Of a stretch of 34,621 bases of DNA, positions 7,972 to 16,284 are shown in pieces. Location: positions 39,902 to 74,522 of the forward strand of contig JAESRX010000066.1 of the NCBI GenBank assembly GCA_016764435.1, given 5' to 3'. A program made the position numbers and the translations under genes. The notes under the pieces were generated by a model, which had not been told where the DNA came from, made no database searches, and was given only the letters and a program-made list of their open reading frames with translations. The stretch is from Flavobacteriaceae bacterium. GTDB lineage: Bacteria > Bacteroidota > Bacteroidia > Flavobacteriales > Flavobacteriaceae. How positions within the stretch are numbered: the first letter of the stretch is position 1; each line of letters starts with the position of its first letter.

Positions 7972-8199
7972 AGAATCCAGAGCGCTATTCTGTGTATAAA
8001 AAATATTTTTTAGTAAATAAAAAGTGGATTTTATCAAGTAGACGCTCAGTTGGATGTCACTTTTTAACGCTGGACTCCCACCTCCGAGAGGAAGACGGAT
8101 GCGCGTGGATAAAGAGTGCGAAACCATCCATTCTTAGACCAAAGAGTGAAAGAAACTAGCCTCAATCACAAAAATCAACGACCTAAGTGATTGAGGATT
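7972..8199. repeat. 228-bp direct repeat, unit 1
   Basis: The unit recurs at 8215-8442 with a period of 243 bp and only about five substitutions. It begins AGAATCCAGAG, contains hairpin-forming CCTCCGAGAGG, and ends with a 10-bp stem (CCTCAATCAC at 8160-8169, complement at 8187-8196). AAAATCCACT just before the unit pairs with AGTGGATTTT inside it. No convincing coding frame is present. It starts 17 bp after foldback copy A. The region could be a repeated non-coding RNA, a decayed mobile element or a recent tandem duplication. Confidence 0.9.
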
Positions 8200-8214
8200 C
8201 AACATCTATATTTC

Positions 8215-8442
8215 AGAATCCAGAGTACTATTCTGTGTATAAAAAATATTTTTTAGTAAATAAAAAGTGGATTTTATCTAGTAGACGCTCAGTTGGATGT
8301 CACTTTTTAACGCTGGACTCCCACCTCCGAGAGGAAGACGGATGCGCGTGGATAAAGAGTGTGAAACCATCCATTCTTAGACCAAAGAGTGAAAGAAACT
8401 AGCCGCAATCACAAAAATCAACGACCTAAGTGATTGAGGATT
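8215..8442. repeat. 228-bp direct repeat, unit 2
   Basis: This is the second copy of the preceding unit, separated from it by 15 bp. The differences are GC to TA near the start, A to T before GTAGACGC, C to T in GAGTGCGAAA, and T to G in the terminal hairpin. The last change weakens that stem (CCGCAATCAC at 8403-8412 against GTGATTGAGG at 8430-8439). The 15-bp spacer differs from the sequence flanking unit 1, so the duplication boundaries are sharp. A 71-codon open frame (8187-8402) crosses the junction but shows no protein family features. Confidence 0.9.
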
Positions 8443-8546
8443 AAAAATAAAGATATTTATTGCTCTTTAGATTAGCGAAATTGAGGCTTAATTATTCTCA
8501 GGCCCATAAAATGTGAAGGAGCCATTATTTAGTAACGATTAAAGCC

Positions 8547-9470
8547 CTATAATTTTATAGCGAATTTTTTCAATCGACTGTCGATCATTTCTTCGGGAAC
8601 TATTTTTTTTATGGTGTCAGACACCGCATTGATCAGCCGTTCTTTTATAAAATCTTTTTTAATGACAATAGAAACTTCACGGATAGCCGGTGGATTCGTA
8701 ATGGGGCGGATCTTTTTTTTCTGAGCATCACTTAATAGGGAAATATGTAGCTCTGGGATTACGGAATAGCCTCCGTTTTTATCGACAATTCGGATCAATG
8801 TTTCTATGCTACCGGCCTCAAAAGTTTGGTTGTACACAACGCTTCCCTTGCAGAAATTGAAGGTTTGATCCCGTAAACAATGACCTTCTCCTAAAACCCA
8901 TAGGTTATCCTTGGGCATATTATCCGCAGATAAATCCTCTGTATCTACTAAGGGAGTCTCCGAAAAATAGGCGACAAATTTCTCATAATAAATAGGAATT
9001 TCAAAAAAATCAGGCTGTTCTAAGGGGGTTGCCGCTATAAACATATCTACCGTATCCTCCTGCAATGCCTTTATCAAACTTTCGGTGTTCATTTCCGTAA
9101 CTATTAATGTGATTTGTGGATGTTCTTTTCTGAATTGATATATAAATTCTGGGACAATATAGGAGGCGAGGGTTGGGATTACCCCTAAATGCACAGTTCC
9201 TGATAAGTTTTCTGTTTCGGAAGCTACCAGTTCGCTTATCTTCTTCATCTCTCTTAAGGTAACCTTGGCCTGATTGATTAATCGAACGCCCATTTTAGTG
9301 GGTTCTATCGGGTGTTTTGAACGGTCAAAAAGAGGAATCCCTAACTCGGATTCCATTTTTTGAATCATCAAACTTAAGGTGGGTTGAGATACGCCACATT
9401 TCTTCGAGGCGCGTACAAAATGGCGGTATTTGTCTAAAGCCACCACGTATTCCAATTGTTGTAATGTCAT
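8547..9470 (-). CDS. oxyR: Hydrogen-peroxide sensor OxyR (LysR family)
   Basis: OxyR is a LysR-type activator that senses H2O2 through disulfide formation and switches on peroxide-scavenging genes. The 307-residue protein has an N-terminal winged helix-turn-helix (residues 1-60, with KCGVSQPTLSLMIQKMESEL as recognition region). A periplasmic-binding-like effector domain follows. The redox pair sits in GEGHCLRDQTFNFC: Cys198 and Cys207, spaced as Cys199/Cys208 in E. coli OxyR. It is transcribed divergently from ahpC, with 109 bp between starts, and the gene order oxyR-ahpC-ahpF supports the call. A TAnnTTTG promoter for it overlaps a candidate OxyR half-site. Confidence 0.93.
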   Translation of the reverse strand: MTLQQLEYVVALDKYRHFVRASKKCGVSQPTLSLMIQKMESELGIPLFDRSKHPIEPTKMGVRLINQAKVTLREMKKISELVASETENLSGTVHLGVIPTLASYIVPEFIYQFRKEHPQITLIVTEMNTESLIKALQEDTVDMFIAATPLEQPDFFEIPIYYEKFVAYFSETPLVDTEDLSADNMPKDNLWVLGEGHCLRDQTFNFCKGSVVYNQTFEAGSIETLIRIVDKNGGYSVIPELHISLLSDAQKKKIRPITNPPAIREVSIVIKKDFIKERLINAVSDTIKKIVPEEMIDSRLKKFAIKL

Positions 9471-9473
9471 GAT

Positions 9474-9540
9474 ATAGATATTATAAATACAAATATAGAA
9501 ATTATCTGTTTGATAAATATGTATAAAGAGCGTTACTTTG
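9474..9540. promoter_or_regulatory. oxyR/ahpC divergent promoters with candidate OxyR site
   Basis: On the minus strand TATATTTG (plus-strand 9490-9497) is an exact -7 element for oxyR. On the plus strand TTTG (9509-9512), a 20-bp gap and TTACTTTG (9533-9540) form a near-consensus promoter for ahpC. Between and across them lie ATAG-N7-CTGT (9495-9509) and ATAG-N7-AAAT (9474-9488), partial matches to the OxyR pattern ATAG-N7-CTAT repeated. The spacing between the two halves is one base short of the ideal. The overlap with both promoters fits autorepression of oxyR and activation of ahpC. Promoters are moderately supported; the operator is tentative. Confidence 0.45.
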
Positions 9541-9579
9541 CCTCGTAGTAATTAAACAACAATTTAAATAAATAAAAAC

Positions 9580-10143
9580 ATGTCACAAATAGGAAAACAA
9601 ATTACAGATTTTAAAGTACAAGCATTCGTAGCTAATAATTTTAAAACGGTTACTAAGGAAGATGTCGTAGGGAAATGGTCGGTATTTTTCTTTTACCCAG
9701 CTGATTTTACTTTTGTATGTCCAACAGAATTAGAAGACTTAGCGAATAAGTATGATGCATTTAAAAAAGTAGACTGTGAGATTTACTCTGTATCTACGGA
9801 TACACATTTTGTACACAAAGCATGGCATGATACTTCTGATACAATTAAAAAAATTCAGTATCCAATGTTAGCAGATCCTACAGGTGTATTGGCTAGAGGA
9901 TTTGATGTAATGATTGAAGAAGTTGGACTTGCTGAAAGAGGTACTTTTATTGTAAATCCAGCAGGAGAGATTGTTTCTTATGAAGTAATTGCAGGAAATG
10001 TAGGTAGAAATGCAGATGAATTATTCAGAAAATTACAAGCCTTACAATTTGTAGAGAAAAATCCTTCAGAAGTATGTCCAGCCAAATGGAAAGAAGGAAG
10101 TGAAACATTAAAACCAAGCATTGACTTAGTTGGGAAAATTTAA
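9580..10143 (+). CDS. ahpC: Alkyl hydroperoxide reductase peroxidase subunit AhpC
   Basis: AhpC is a typical two-cysteine peroxiredoxin that reduces H2O2, organic hydroperoxides and peroxynitrite in the cytosol. It has 187 residues, the usual length. The peroxidatic Cys47 is in FYPADFTFVCPTELEDLA and the resolving Cys166 in SEVCPAKW near the C-terminus. The GTFIVNP strand and the C-terminal arm are present. Its oxidised disulfide would be reduced by AhpF, encoded 338 bp downstream. OxyR is encoded on the opposite strand immediately upstream and is the probable activator. Confidence 0.97.
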   Translation: MSQIGKQITDFKVQAFVANNFKTVTKEDVVGKWSVFFFYPADFTFVCPTELEDLANKYDAFKKVDCEIYSVSTDTHFVHKAWHDTSDTIKKIQYPMLADPTGVLARGFDVMIEEVGLAERGTFIVNPAGEIVSYEVIAGNVGRNADELFRKLQALQFVEKNPSEVCPAKWKEGSETLKPSIDLVGKI

Positions 10144-10203
10144 ATCCTTATAGGGGATAATACCTCGAGGATCGTTACGAAATAGAAAAGAATATTTAGG
10201 AAG

Positions 10204-10230
10204 CAAACCTCCGTCCTTTGGCGGAGTTTG
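10204..10230 (+). terminator. Hairpin after ahpC (possible partial terminator)
   Basis: CAAACCTCCG (10204-10213) pairs with CGGAGTTTG (10222-10230) apart from one bulged base, about 60 bp after the ahpC stop. The following T-content is weak, so read-through into ahpF is likely. It may set the higher AhpC to AhpF ratio. Confidence 0.4.
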
Positions 10231-10306
10231 TTGATTTATTAACACAATTCACAAGGAGTAAAATAATTATTTTTTCTCCTTCCTTTAACAGCAATTAAAA
10301 CCTAAA

Positions 10307-10376
10307 ATGACCGATACAAATAATTTATTTTATGTTCTGGCATTGTTAAAAAAATAGAGCGATAGCTAAAGCTATC
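10307..10376 (+). other. Mini-ORF and hairpin in the ahpC-ahpF spacer
   Basis: A 16-codon open frame (ATG 10307, TAG 10355-10357, MTDTNNLFYVLALLKK) is followed at once by the hairpin GATAGC-TAAA-GCTATC (10361-10376) and, nine bases later, a T-run. The layout resembles a leader peptide with an attenuator, but it is short and may be chance. It lies in a 338-bp spacer that otherwise shows no gene. Confidence 0.2.
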
Positions 10377-10481
10377 CTTCAGTTTTTTACCTAGCTATCC
10401 GCCCAGTCGGAGAACAAATAAAAAATAATTCCATTGCTAAACCGTCACTAGAAAATTTAATTGGTATAACACCCATACAAT

Positions 10482-12044
10482 ATGTTAGATGCACAACTAA
10501 AAACGCAAGTTACATCGGTATTTAAAGACCTTAAAGAGGACTATACCTTTATTATAAATATTGCCCCTTCTCATGAAAAAAGAGAAGAATTAATAGATTT
10601 CTTAACAGAAGTAGCGACCTGCTCTGATAAAATCCACTGTGATATAAGGACAGGAGAAGGATTTTCTTTTGCTATTGCAAAAGGAGTTGAAACTACATCT
10701 AACATTGTATTTAAAACAGTGCCAACAGGACATGAGTTTACGACCTTACTCTTGGCAGTATTAAATATGGATGGGATAGGGAAAAACCTTCCGGATGCTG
10801 TAATTATTAAACGCATCCAAGCACTTCAAGGAAAAATTACAGTAAAAAGTTATATTTCTTTGACCTGTACTAATTGTCCTGATGTGGTTCAAACACTGAA
10901 CCTTCTTGCGATATACAATCCAAATATCACCCACGAAATTATCGATGGATCCATTCATCAAGAAGAGGTAGATCGTTTAAACATTCAAGCCGTACCATCA
11001 GTGTATGCGAATGGTGAATTATTACATGTGGGGCGTTCTTCTTTAGGTGAACTCTTGGATAAATTAGAAAAACAAGTAGGAAGTGATCAGAGTGTTGCGG
11101 TAACAGCTACAAAGAAAGAATACGACATGGTAGTTGTTGGTGGTGGACCTGCAGGAGTTTCTTCGGCTGTATATGCTGCAAGAAAAGGATTTTCTGTGGC
11201 CATTATCGCAGAACAAATTGGAGGTCAAGTAACAGAGACCGTTGCGATTGAAAATATGATTTCAATTCCTAAAACAACAGGAAGTGAGCTTGCAAGTAAC
11301 CTGAAATTACACTTAGATGAATATCCGATTACTATTCTTGAAAATAGAATGGTAGAGAAATTTGAAGTGATCGAAGGGATTAAACATGTGTATACTTCTT
11401 TAGGAGAAGAATTGATAAGTCCGGCTGTAATTATAGCTACAGGAGCTAGCTGGAGAAAGTTAAATGTTCCTGGAGAAAGTGATTATATTGGTTCTGGAGT
11501 GGCTTTTTGTACACATTGTGATGGTCCATTTTACAAGGACAAAACTGTAGTCGTTGTAGGAGGAGGAAATTCAGGATTGGAAGCCGCTATTGACTTGTCA
11601 TCTATTGCTACTAAAGTAACGGTGTTGGAATTCATGGATACCGTAAAAGGAGATGAAGTGTTACAAAGAAAATTGAAAACATTGGATAATGTTACCGTCA
11701 TCACATCTGCAGAAACGCTTCAAGTAATTGGGGACGGAAACAAGGTTACTGGAATTGAGTTTAAGCACAGAGAAACCGGGGAAGTGGAAGAACTTAGTAC
11801 CGATGGTATTTTTGTTCAAATTGGATTGACAGCAAATAGCCAAGTGTTTAAGGAGACTGTTGAAACCAATAGAATTGGTGAAATAGAAATTGATGTACAC
11901 TGTAGAACTAAAACCCCTGGTGTTTATGCCGCAGGTGATGTGTCTATAGTTCCTTATAAGCAAATTGTTATTGCAATGGGAGAAGGTTCAAAAGCAGCAC
12001 TTTCTGCCTTTGAAGATAAAATAAAAGAAGCTCAATTGTGTTAA
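10482..12044 (+). CDS. ahpF: Alkyl hydroperoxide reductase flavoprotein subunit AhpF
   Basis: AhpF uses NADH and FAD to reduce the disulfide of AhpC. The 520-residue protein has the full architecture. Two N-terminal thioredoxin-like folds come first (about 1-200), with the acceptor CTNC at 129-132. A linker leads to a thioredoxin-reductase-like part. That part has the FAD motif VVVGGGPAGVSSA (about 217-229), the redox disulfide CTHC at 343-346, an NAD-binding VVVGGGNSGLEAA (about 356-368) and a C-terminal FAD contact GVYAAGDVS. Catalytic cysteines match the E. coli pairs 129/132 and 345/348. It lies downstream of ahpC on the same strand and ends at a strong terminator. Confidence 0.96.
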   Translation: MLDAQLKTQVTSVFKDLKEDYTFIINIAPSHEKREELIDFLTEVATCSDKIHCDIRTGEGFSFAIAKGVETTSNIVFKTVPTGHEFTTLLLAVLNMDGIGKNLPDAVIIKRIQALQGKITVKSYISLTCTNCPDVVQTLNLLAIYNPNITHEIIDGSIHQEEVDRLNIQAVPSVYANGELLHVGRSSLGELLDKLEKQVGSDQSVAVTATKKEYDMVVVGGGPAGVSSAVYAARKGFSVAIIAEQIGGQVTETVAIENMISIPKTTGSELASNLKLHLDEYPITILENRMVEKFEVIEGIKHVYTSLGEELISPAVIIATGASWRKLNVPGESDYIGSGVAFCTHCDGPFYKDKTVVVVGGGNSGLEAAIDLSSIATKVTVLEFMDTVKGDEVLQRKLKTLDNVTVITSAETLQVIGDGNKVTGIEFKHRETGEVEELSTDGIFVQIGLTANSQVFKETVETNRIGEIEIDVHCRTKTPGVYAAGDVSIVPYKQIVIAMGEGSKAALSAFEDKIKEAQLC

Positions 12045-12047
12045 TAG

Positions 12048-12088
12048 AAAAGCGCCACATTCATTCTAAATGAAGTGTGGCGCTTTTT
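12048..12088 (+). terminator. Terminator after ahpF
   Basis: AAAAGCGCCACA and TTCATT pair with AATGAA and TGTGGCGCTTTT, with one bulge, and a T-tract follows within 5 bp of the ahpF stop. The 270 bp from here to the next gene show no other feature that I can support. Confidence 0.88.
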
Positions 12089-12358
12089 AATTTTTCTGAA
12101 AGCACATTTTCATCCCTAAAACACTTAATTTTAGGAGATACTTTGTAAAATACTGGTTTTTGAAGTCGTTTATTAAAAGACTCTTTATATATTGTGCATT
12201 AAAAATAGCAAAGGAATTTAGTGATTTCGTATGATCTAAAGGAATAGATTCTCCATAAATTCACCAGGATCATAAAATACAACTCTCATTTCTAAATAAT
12301 TAGAACGAGTGTATTTTTGAGAACAACATAAGAGCACAGAGTCCTTCTTTAAGAATAT

Positions 12359-13261
12359 ATGAGCGCAATAAAAAAACAAACAGTATCATTAGTTTTGGGT
12401 AGTGGCGGGGCTAGAGGCCTTGCACATGTAGGAGTTATCCGATGGTTAGAAGCACATGATTTTGAAATTAAATCCATTTCTGGGTGTTCTATTGGAGCGG
12501 CAATAGGAGGTGCCTATGCCATGGGAAACTTGGATTCATTTGTTGCGTGGCTTACAGGATATAAGCGTAGTGATATGTATTTTATGCTCGATTTTATATT
12601 TGGGAAAGGTGGTTTTGTAAAGGGTGATAAAGTACTGGAAACCATTAAGAAACAGATAGGAGTAGGCTTGATAGAAGAACTTCCTATAAAATTTACGGCA
12701 GTAGCAGCAGATATCGCGAATGAAGAAGAAGTATGGTTACAAGAGGGTGCTTTATGCCAGGCTATTAGAGCCTCCATTTCGTTGCCTTTATTTTTTACTC
12801 CTTACGAATTGAATGGGGTAAAATTACTAGACGGAGGAATTTTAAATCCGACACCTATAGAGCCGACATTAAAGGATGATACAGACATTACCATTGTAGT
12901 GAATTTAGGAGGAACTCCAGAATTGAAATTGCCAGAAAAAGTGATTCGAAAAGATCCATGGCAACGAAAACTTGATGTCTATATCAATAAGATGAAAAAG
13001 TACCGGAATAAAACGTCCAATGAGTGGAGTATGATGTATGTAGCAGATCAGTCGTTTAATGCCATGCAAAATGCCATCGCGCAGCAAAAAATGAAAATGT
13101 ATCCACCTGATTATATTATAAATATTCCTCGGAATAAATGCAATACCTTGGAGTTTGAGAAGTCTGCAGAAATGATTGCTTTTGGTTATGAAATGGCAGG
13201 TGATGTCCTGGGAGAACTTTGTGTTGTCTCAAAAATAATTCAAAATGACGAATGTAACTAA
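12359..13261 (+). CDS. Patatin-like phospholipase (RssA-type)
   Basis: This 300-residue protein has the bacterial patatin fold, a serine acyl hydrolase acting on phospholipids or other lipid esters. The oxyanion-hole motif GSGGARGLAHVG is at about 14-25. The nucleophile elbow GCSIG has Ser44, and the catalytic dyad Asp is in DGG (Asp158, in KLLDGGILNPTP). These are all the expected catalytic parts. The C-terminal extension (about 200-300) is charged and helical, without membrane segments or a signal peptide, so it is probably cytosolic. It is a single gene, convergent with the OmpA lipoprotein gene and sharing a bidirectional terminator with it. The true substrate is unknown. Confidence 0.9.
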   Translation: MSAIKKQTVSLVLGSGGARGLAHVGVIRWLEAHDFEIKSISGCSIGAAIGGAYAMGNLDSFVAWLTGYKRSDMYFMLDFIFGKGGFVKGDKVLETIKKQIGVGLIEELPIKFTAVAADIANEEEVWLQEGALCQAIRASISLPLFFTPYELNGVKLLDGGILNPTPIEPTLKDDTDITIVVNLGGTPELKLPEKVIRKDPWQRKLDVYINKMKKYRNKTSNEWSMMYVADQSFNAMQNAIAQQKMKMYPPDYIINIPRNKCNTLEFEKSAEMIAFGYEMAGDVLGELCVVSKIIQNDECN

Positions 13262-13404
13262 TAGAGTCTATCAAGTTGAGTGCATGCCATTATCGTGTTC
13301 TCTGGGGCTTTAAAAATAACAGGTAGGATAACGGTGTTTATTCTCCTCTTTTTTAGACGATAAAAAGAATTAAACTATGTAGAGTACTGTAATTACTTAT
13401 AAAA

Positions 13405-13443
13405 TAAAGAAGCCTCTTAGAAAAAATCTAAGAGGCTTTTTAG
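13405..13443. terminator. Bidirectional terminator between convergent genes
   Basis: AAGCCTCTTAGA (13410-13421) pairs with TCTAAGAGGCTT (13427-13438), with A-rich sequence on the left and T on the right. It serves the patatin gene on the plus strand and the OmpA lipoprotein gene on the minus strand. Confidence 0.88.
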
Positions 13444-13462
13444 GTCTTATTTTAAGAGAGGA

Positions 13463-14173
13463 TTAATAGCCTCCTGACTGTTTTTTTGCGTCATTTTTCA
13501 TTTTATCATTGGGAACAATTACTACATTTACACGTCTGTTTTTAGCACGACCTTCTCTGGTAGTATTGTCAAATTTAGGTTGGGTTTCACCATACCATTG
13601 TGTTGTAAATCGTTGGCCAGCTAATCCTTTAGATGCTACAAAATAATGAGTAACAGCTTCGGCTCTTTTTTTAGATAAATTCATGTTTAATTGGTCCGCA
13701 CCAGCACTGTCTGTATGTCCGATAACAAGTACGTTTGTATCCGTATATTCACGCAATACACCTGCTAATTTGTCCAGTGTTTGTTGGGAAGAATAATTGA
13801 TATTAGATTTTCCTGTATCGAAATACACACCGCTCTTCTCATCAAATGTAATGATAATTCCATTGTCAACACGTTCTACTACAGCGCCTGGAATTTCTGT
13901 TTCTATCTGTTGTGCTTGATCATCCATCTTTTTACCGATTAAGATTCCAGCAGCACCTCCTACAACACCACCTATGATGGCTCCTAATTCCGAGTTTTTC
14001 TTGTTTCCAGTATTGTTTCCAATGATGGCGCCTAAGATAGCTCCTCCGGTCGCTCCAATAGCTCCTCCTTTTTGTTTGTTATTTGCGTTTTGAAGGGAAC
14101 TACATCCTCCAAGGTTTAATGTCACCAATAAGGTTAATAAACCCATTCCTAATTTTTTGATCGTCTTTTTCAT
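13463..14173 (-). CDS. OmpA-family lipoprotein with glycine-zipper region
   Basis: This is a 236-residue predicted envelope lipoprotein. The signal peptide ends in the lipobox LNLGGC, giving lipidated Cys24. Residues about 36-82 form a glycine-zipper membrane segment (GGAIGATGGAILGAIIG and GAIIGGVVGGAAGILIG). Residues about 118-232 form an OmpA C-terminal domain with YFDTGKSNINYSSQQTL, VIGHTDSAGADQLNMNLSKK and GRAKNRRVNVVIVP, the peptidoglycan-binding pattern. It would link the outer membrane to the cell wall. It follows the lipocalin-like lipoprotein gene by 7 bp, so the two form one operon. Confidence 0.92.
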   Translation of the reverse strand: MKKTIKKLGMGLLTLLVTLNLGGCSSLQNANNKQKGGAIGATGGAILGAIIGNNTGNKKNSELGAIIGGVVGGAAGILIGKKMDDQAQQIETEIPGAVVERVDNGIIITFDEKSGVYFDTGKSNINYSSQQTLDKLAGVLREYTDTNVLVIGHTDSAGADQLNMNLSKKRAEAVTHYFVASKGLAGQRFTTQWYGETQPKFDNTTREGRAKNRRVNVVIVPNDKMKNDAKKQSGGY

Positions 14174-14180
14174 ATCTTTT

Positions 14181-14657
14181 TTAATTTATTTTATTGAAAT
14201 TCATGTAAATATGGAAGGGTTTTCCTTCTAAAGTTACGGTTTGTCTCCATTTCATAGTCTCTGCGGACAATTGTTCTAACCACAATCTATACCCTTGATT
14301 GCTATCTGATTTGTGATTTACATCTGTTGGTTTTAATAAAAAATCGTACAGGTCTGTTTGTACATTAATCTCCTGGATTTTAAAGATAAAATTTCGGGTA
14401 CCTGGTTCACAGGTTCCTTGGTCTATGGTGTAGCTACCTGAATTGTTATTCGGAATAAAATTCCAGGTACTCCCTTTAAAACAGGCTGCAGTAAGATCGT
14501 TAAAAATACGGACGTTAAAGTTTCCGGACTCGCTGTAGGTAATGCTTGATAATTCCCAAGCTCCTTTCATTACTTTTTTGGATTGGCGTATCACTTTTGT
14601 ACCTCCACAAGAAGATAAAATAATGGATACGAGCAATACTAAGATTGTTTTTTTCAT
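14181..14657 (-). CDS. Lipocalin-like lipoprotein
   Basis: A 158-residue predicted lipoprotein with signal peptide MKKTILVLLVSIILSSC, lipidated on Cys17. The mature part has the pattern of the lipocalin-like domain common in Bacteroidota: KGAWELSSITYSESG at the start, STWNFIPNNNSGSYTI in the middle, and MKWRQTVTLEGKPFHIYMNF at the end. Two cysteines (in TAACFKGS and DQGTCEPG) may form a disulfide. Such proteins are thought to bind small hydrophobic ligands, but nothing here identifies one. It is the first gene of a two-gene operon with the OmpA lipoprotein, 7 bp apart. No consensus promoter is visible in the 224 bp upstream. Confidence 0.75.
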   Translation of the reverse strand: MKKTILVLLVSIILSSCGGTKVIRQSKKVMKGAWELSSITYSESGNFNVRIFNDLTAACFKGSTWNFIPNNNSGSYTIDQGTCEPGTRNFIFKIQEINVQTDLYDFLLKPTDVNHKSDSNQGYRLWLEQLSAETMKWRQTVTLEGKPFHIYMNFNKIN

Positions 14658-14881
14658 ATGCTAATTTTTTAGTTGGTCTTTCTATTTTAAGAGTGTTTAT
14701 ACAACTACTATACCAAAACAGCGGCAAGACACGCTGCATTAAAATTTATAAAGTAGCTGAGGTTTTAGAAGGGGAATGATATGTTTACTCTTTTGTAAAG
14801 ATATCGTTTTTTTAAAATATAGTGCATATGTTCTCCTATAAGAACAATTCGTTCCTCCTTGAGAGAAGCCTCTAAATTGCG

Positions 14882-16252
14882 TTATTTCTTAAATAAGGCG
14901 GTTCCTAGGAGTAGTACTCCTGCCACTATTGTGATGTATAAAAGCCCGTTAGAGGTAGTGATACCACCATATAAAACGATTATAGCACCGAAAATGGCCA
15001 CTACACTTACGATGTATTGTATGTATTTGTTTCCTGGAAATTTTCCTAATTTAATTAATTTAAATAAACCAACATATAAACTTAAATTAATTAAATACAT
15101 AAATGTTATCGGCAGGTTTGAGAGTTCGAATTTTGCTTCTACGAATAAAGGAAGCGTACTTGTGAAATAATAAAGGACAAACATGAGGGTGTACAGACCA
15201 AACATTAGGTACGCACTATTTAAGGGCATATTTGTTTTTTTGTCAATGTTAAGCACCTGAAGAAAATGAACAGAATTTCCGGAATTCACTAATTGATAAG
15301 GCACTCTTAATGCTCCAATTAAGATAGCGTTTCCTGCACCTAATACCGATATTATAATGATTATTTGCATCACGATAGCCCCAAAATCACTGGCGATATT
15401 ACGTGCAAATTCGGCAATATACGCATCGCCATAGGCGATCACACCATCACTTCCCATTCCAAAGACAATTCCTAAGTAATAAAAAACATAAATTACGAGT
15501 ACCAAAGAGGTTCCTGTAATTAATGCCAATGGAAGGTTTCGTTTTGGATTGATAACTTCTCCAGATACTTGTGTGGCCACATACCATCCATCAAATGTAA
15601 AAGCGATGGGGATAAATGTAGCTGAGGCTAAGGCAAACAAACTGGTGTGGTCCGGGATATGAGTCGCTGCATAGGTTAATGTATTTACTTCGTTTACATC
15701 GCCTTTAAATAAACTTACAATACCTACGCCTGCTATTAATGCTAAAGGAATTACCTTGATAACTGTAGAGATCCCTTGAATTAGAGCTCCTGCAGATGGC
15801 TTTTTAATATTGATAAAAAATAAGCAGACAAAGCAGAAAAACCCTACGGAAGTGTACTGGATAAAACTAGGGGTGAAATCCATGAATTCTTTTAAGAGAT
15901 TCACTATGTAAATTCCGGCAACCGTATATAAAACGGCCCCTAAAAGTGGGTAATAGATGCACATGTAAAACCAGCCTACAAAGAAGGAACTTTTATTCCC
16001 AAACCTGTATTGTGTGTATTTTATCAATCCACCTTCGTTGGGTAATAATATTGCGTAGTAGGCCAATGAAATGGCTCCTAAAACTACAGACAGTCCAACT
16101 ACAACCCATCCGATTAGTCCTGCTAAAGAATTTCCCTGGGAAGCGATTAAAATATCGTCTACCTTAAAAAAAATTCCCGATCCTATTACACATCCTATTA
16201 CTAAACTAATGGTGGTTCCCAATCCATATTTTGGGGCTAAACGCTGCTTCAT
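14882..16252 (-). CDS. APC-family amino acid permease
   Basis: This is a secondary transporter of the amino acid-polyamine-organocation superfamily in the inner membrane. Starting at the ATG at 16252 (MKQRLAPKYG) it has 456 residues and about twelve hydrophobic helices. The family signature GCVIGSGIFF in helix 1 forms the substrate backbone-binding site, and FTFDGWYVATQVSGEVINPK matches helix 6 and the following loop. The specificity (neutral amino acid, or exchange) cannot be read. A start nine codons upstream would overlap the TATCTTTG promoter box at 16277-16284, so the shorter start is chosen. The gene stands alone, with no clear terminator. Confidence 0.87.
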   Translation of the reverse strand: MKQRLAPKYGLGTTISLVIGCVIGSGIFFKVDDILIASQGNSLAGLIGWVVVGLSVVLGAISLAYYAILLPNEGGLIKYTQYRFGNKSSFFVGWFYMCIYYPLLGAVLYTVAGIYIVNLLKEFMDFTPSFIQYTSVGFFCFVCLFFINIKKPSAGALIQGISTVIKVIPLALIAGVGIVSLFKGDVNEVNTLTYAATHIPDHTSLFALASATFIPIAFTFDGWYVATQVSGEVINPKRNLPLALITGTSLVLVIYVFYYLGIVFGMGSDGVIAYGDAYIAEFARNIASDFGAIVMQIIIIISVLGAGNAILIGALRVPYQLVNSGNSVHFLQVLNIDKKTNMPLNSAYLMFGLYTLMFVLYYFTSTLPLFVEAKFELSNLPITFMYLINLSLYVGLFKLIKLGKFPGNKYIQYIVSVVAIFGAIIVLYGGITTSNGLLYITIVAGVLLLGTALFKK

Positions 16253-16276
16253 CTCTGTTCTTCTAAAATAAGTGTG

Positions 16277-16284
16277 CAAAGATA
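16277..16284 (-). promoter_or_regulatory. Promoter -7 element of the APC permease
   Basis: The minus strand reads TATCTTTG, an exact TAnnTTTG match, placing the transcript start near 16270 and the ATG 16252 about 18 bases inside it. Confidence 0.6.

Noticed and set aside
8187-8402. 71-codon open frame across the junction of the two 228-bp repeats
   Set aside because: It begins in unit 1's terminal hairpin and relies on unit 2; unit 1 has no start for the same frame, composition is not protein-like, and no family is recognised.
10571-10961. Minus-strand open frames within ahpF
   Set aside because: They are fully contained in the antisense of a long, well-conserved gene with all catalytic motifs.
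14859-15170. 103-codon plus-strand frame
   Set aside because: It lies inside the clearly coding APC permease gene on the opposite strand and shows no domain.
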